A stretch of 33,292 nucleotides of DNA from Sporosarcina sp. NCCP-2222 (GTDB lineage: Bacteria > Bacillota > Bacilli > Bacillales_A > Planococcaceae), in the NCBI RefSeq assembly GCF_023168145.1, contig NZ_BQYK01000009.1, positions 74,358-107,649 on the forward strand, written 5' to 3'. Made by a program: the position numbers and the translations under genes. Of this stretch, positions 32,179-33,292 are shown in pieces. A model generated the notes under the pieces. It had not been told where the DNA came from. It saw only the letters and a program-made list of their open reading frames with translations, and ran no database searches. Within the stretch, counting starts at the first letter, position 1, and each line of letters begins with the position of its first letter.

Positions 32179-32832
32179 ATGAAAGTGGTAGTGGTCGATG
32201 ATCAGACGCTTATTAGGAAAGGCATGGTCTCCATCTTGTCCATGCATGGCACAATCGAAGTTTGCGGCGAAGCGAGAAACAAGCAAGAAGCGCTTTATTT
32301 AATTGAAAAGGAAAAACCTGATTTGACGATTGTAGATTTTCAATTGGAAAGCGAAAGTGGACTAGATATCATAAATGAAGCAAGGCAACGGGGGTTATCC
32401 TGTAAATTCGCCATCCTGACACACTCTACAGATCCACTAACCTTTCAACATGCAAAATCTGTGGCCGTAGATGGCTATATTTCAAAGGATGCGTATCCAG
32501 AGGAACTAATTTATGCGGTGCACGTCATTCAAAGAGGAAGAAAATATTACGATCCTGATATTATCGATCTGTTACTGAAATCTCAAAAGAAGCCCCAAGT
32601 GGACAATAACCAGATTGCACAACTGACCTCTAAGGAAAAAGAGGTCTTGCAAAAAATCGGAATGGGACTGTCGAATAAACAAATTGCAGCCAACTTGTAC
32701 ATCACGGAGAACACAGTGAAAAAGCATGTCAGTCAAGTGTTATCGAAATTGAACCTTGGAGATCGTACTAAGGCTGCGCTGTATGCGAACTATACGGGTT
32801 TCGTGCCGGCCAAGCATGATGTATTGATTTAA
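32179..32832 (+). CDS. Orphan NarL/LuxR-family response regulator (copy 2)
   Basis: 217 residues. Receiver with D7-D8, phosphoacceptor D53 (TIVDF), T81 and K103 (YISKD); LuxR-type helix-turn-helix (LTSKEKEVLQKIGMGLSNKQI ... NTVKKHVSQVLSKLNL). All residues needed for phosphorylation are present, but no kinase gene is in the window. Paralogue of the regulator at 14817-15452. Start at ATG 32179; AGGGGG lies 12 or more bases upstream, a loose spacing, and TTG 32176 is an alternative. Its mRNA leader is a c-di-GMP-II riboswitch, so synthesis is tied to the second messenger. Divergent from calY, which is a natural target by inference. Confidence 0.9.
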   Translation: MKVVVVDDQTLIRKGMVSILSMHGTIEVCGEARNKQEALYLIEKEKPDLTIVDFQLESESGLDIINEARQRGLSCKFAILTHSTDPLTFQHAKSVAVDGYISKDAYPEELIYAVHVIQRGRKYYDPDIIDLLLKSQKKPQVDNNQIAQLTSKEKEVLQKIGMGLSNKQIAANLYITENTVKKHVSQVLSKLNLGDRTKAALYANYTGFVPAKHDVLI

Positions 32833-33240
32833 TTTTTGCTAGTAACATAAAGAACGCTTGGTTATAGCTCTTTTAATTCTCTTCTATTAAATACAATCTA
32901 ATATGCCCCTCCCTCCTATTGCGCACTATCAATAGGAGTTTTTATTTTCATTTATTCTCCCCTCCTGTATCTATTTGTGAATTTTTCTGACCGAATAAAC
33001 ACAAAATCAACCCTAATAGACAAACTCTATTGAATTCAAGCAGTTTAATAGGTAAAGTTTTATCATTAATAATAGTAAATTGGCAGATAATTTTGTTTAG
33101 AAAGAGAACTCTTTATTCACTTACCTTTACGACAACACGGTGAGATTTTCTTATTCACGTAATTATTCGCTAATCTTCTATTCATTCACCCTTCATTCCG
33201 ATGGGGACAACCACTATAGATATCAGGAGAGTGTAAATCA
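32833..33240. other. Leader region of the right-edge S-layer-type gene
   Basis: 408 AT-rich bases without a gene. The left part holds the regulator's terminator; the remainder must contain the promoter of the gene starting at 33241. TATAGAT at about 33214-33220 is a possible -10, without a good -35. Confidence 0.5.
32913..32945 (+). terminator. Terminator after regulator copy 2
   Basis: CTCCTATTG (32913-32921) pairs perfectly with CAATAGGAG (32930-32938), 8-nt loop, followed by TTTTTTT. Classic intrinsic terminator. Confidence 0.93.
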
Positions 33241-33292
33241 ATGGGGGAACTACACAAGAAATACCGCAAATTCATTACAACTGCGGCATCAG
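33241..33292 (+). CDS. N-terminus of an S-layer/SLH-type surface protein, 3' cut
   Basis: Only 17 codons are inside the window: MGELHKKYRKFITTAAS. The basic KYRKF followed by a Thr/Ala-rich start of a hydrophobic stretch is the usual signal-peptide opening of S-layer and SLH proteins in Planococcaceae. RBS CAGGAGAG (about 33225-33232) is well placed before ATG. The rest of the gene lies to the right of the window. Confidence 0.65.
   Translation, partial: MGELHKKYRKFITTAAS

Overview
The window looks like chromosomal DNA of a Gram-positive, S-layer-bearing member of the Bacillales. The family Planococcaceae (Sporosarcina/Lysinibacillus-like) is my best guess. The reasons are several S-layer-homology (SLH) proteins, strong AAGGAGG-type ribosome binding sites, frequent TTG/GTG starts, SipW/CalY genes and B12 and c-di-GMP-II riboswitches. 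I see no rRNA, tRNA, CRISPR, integrase or insertion sequence. Almost everything encoded here is exported or sits in the membrane.

Layout. 1-6.5 kb: a 5'-truncated SLH metallophosphoesterase, a convergent beta-propeller-type lipoprotein, and an SLH/PQQ-like propeller protein. 6.7-9.9 kb: a tight two-gene unit of unknown function (PH-like + TerB-like + glycine-rich membrane segment; and an uncharacterised family). 10.3-12.3 kb: a coiled-coil/CAP-domain secreted protein and a VanZ-like membrane protein. 12.4-14.4 kb: three consecutive small exported helical proteins sharing a W-(Y/F) motif after the signal peptide. 14.8-15.6 kb: an orphan NarL/LuxR response regulator preceded by a c-di-GMP-II riboswitch.

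15.8-24.7 kb is a five-gene operon on the minus strand under an adenosylcobalamin riboswitch: a 1488-residue SLH surface protein with a transcobalamin-like architecture (two helical toroids and two DUF4430 domains), a DUF4430 lipoprotein, and the T, fused A-A' and S components of an ECF transporter. Together they read as a surface-to-membrane B12 capture and uptake route. 25.1-27.4 kb: a secreted S9-family peptidase with an inverted repeat inside its promoter, followed by a 21-bp-phased repeat array.

27.6-31.5 kb is a CalY/TasA fibre cluster on the minus strand: calY, an acidic TapA-like protein, sipW, a second TasA-like protein ending in an LPATS sorting signal, and a dedicated sortase. Divergent to it (32.0-32.8 kb) is a second orphan response regulator, also behind a c-di-GMP-II riboswitch. 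The window ends in the first codons of another S-layer-type protein.

The strongest candidate for an undescribed system is the combination at the right: a fibre locus in which a TasA-like subunit can be covalently anchored by its own sortase, next to a regulator whose mRNA carries a c-di-GMP sensor. A paralogous riboswitch-regulator pair lies 17 kb away beside the three helical proteins. The B12 operon and the PH/TerB two-gene unit are the next best.
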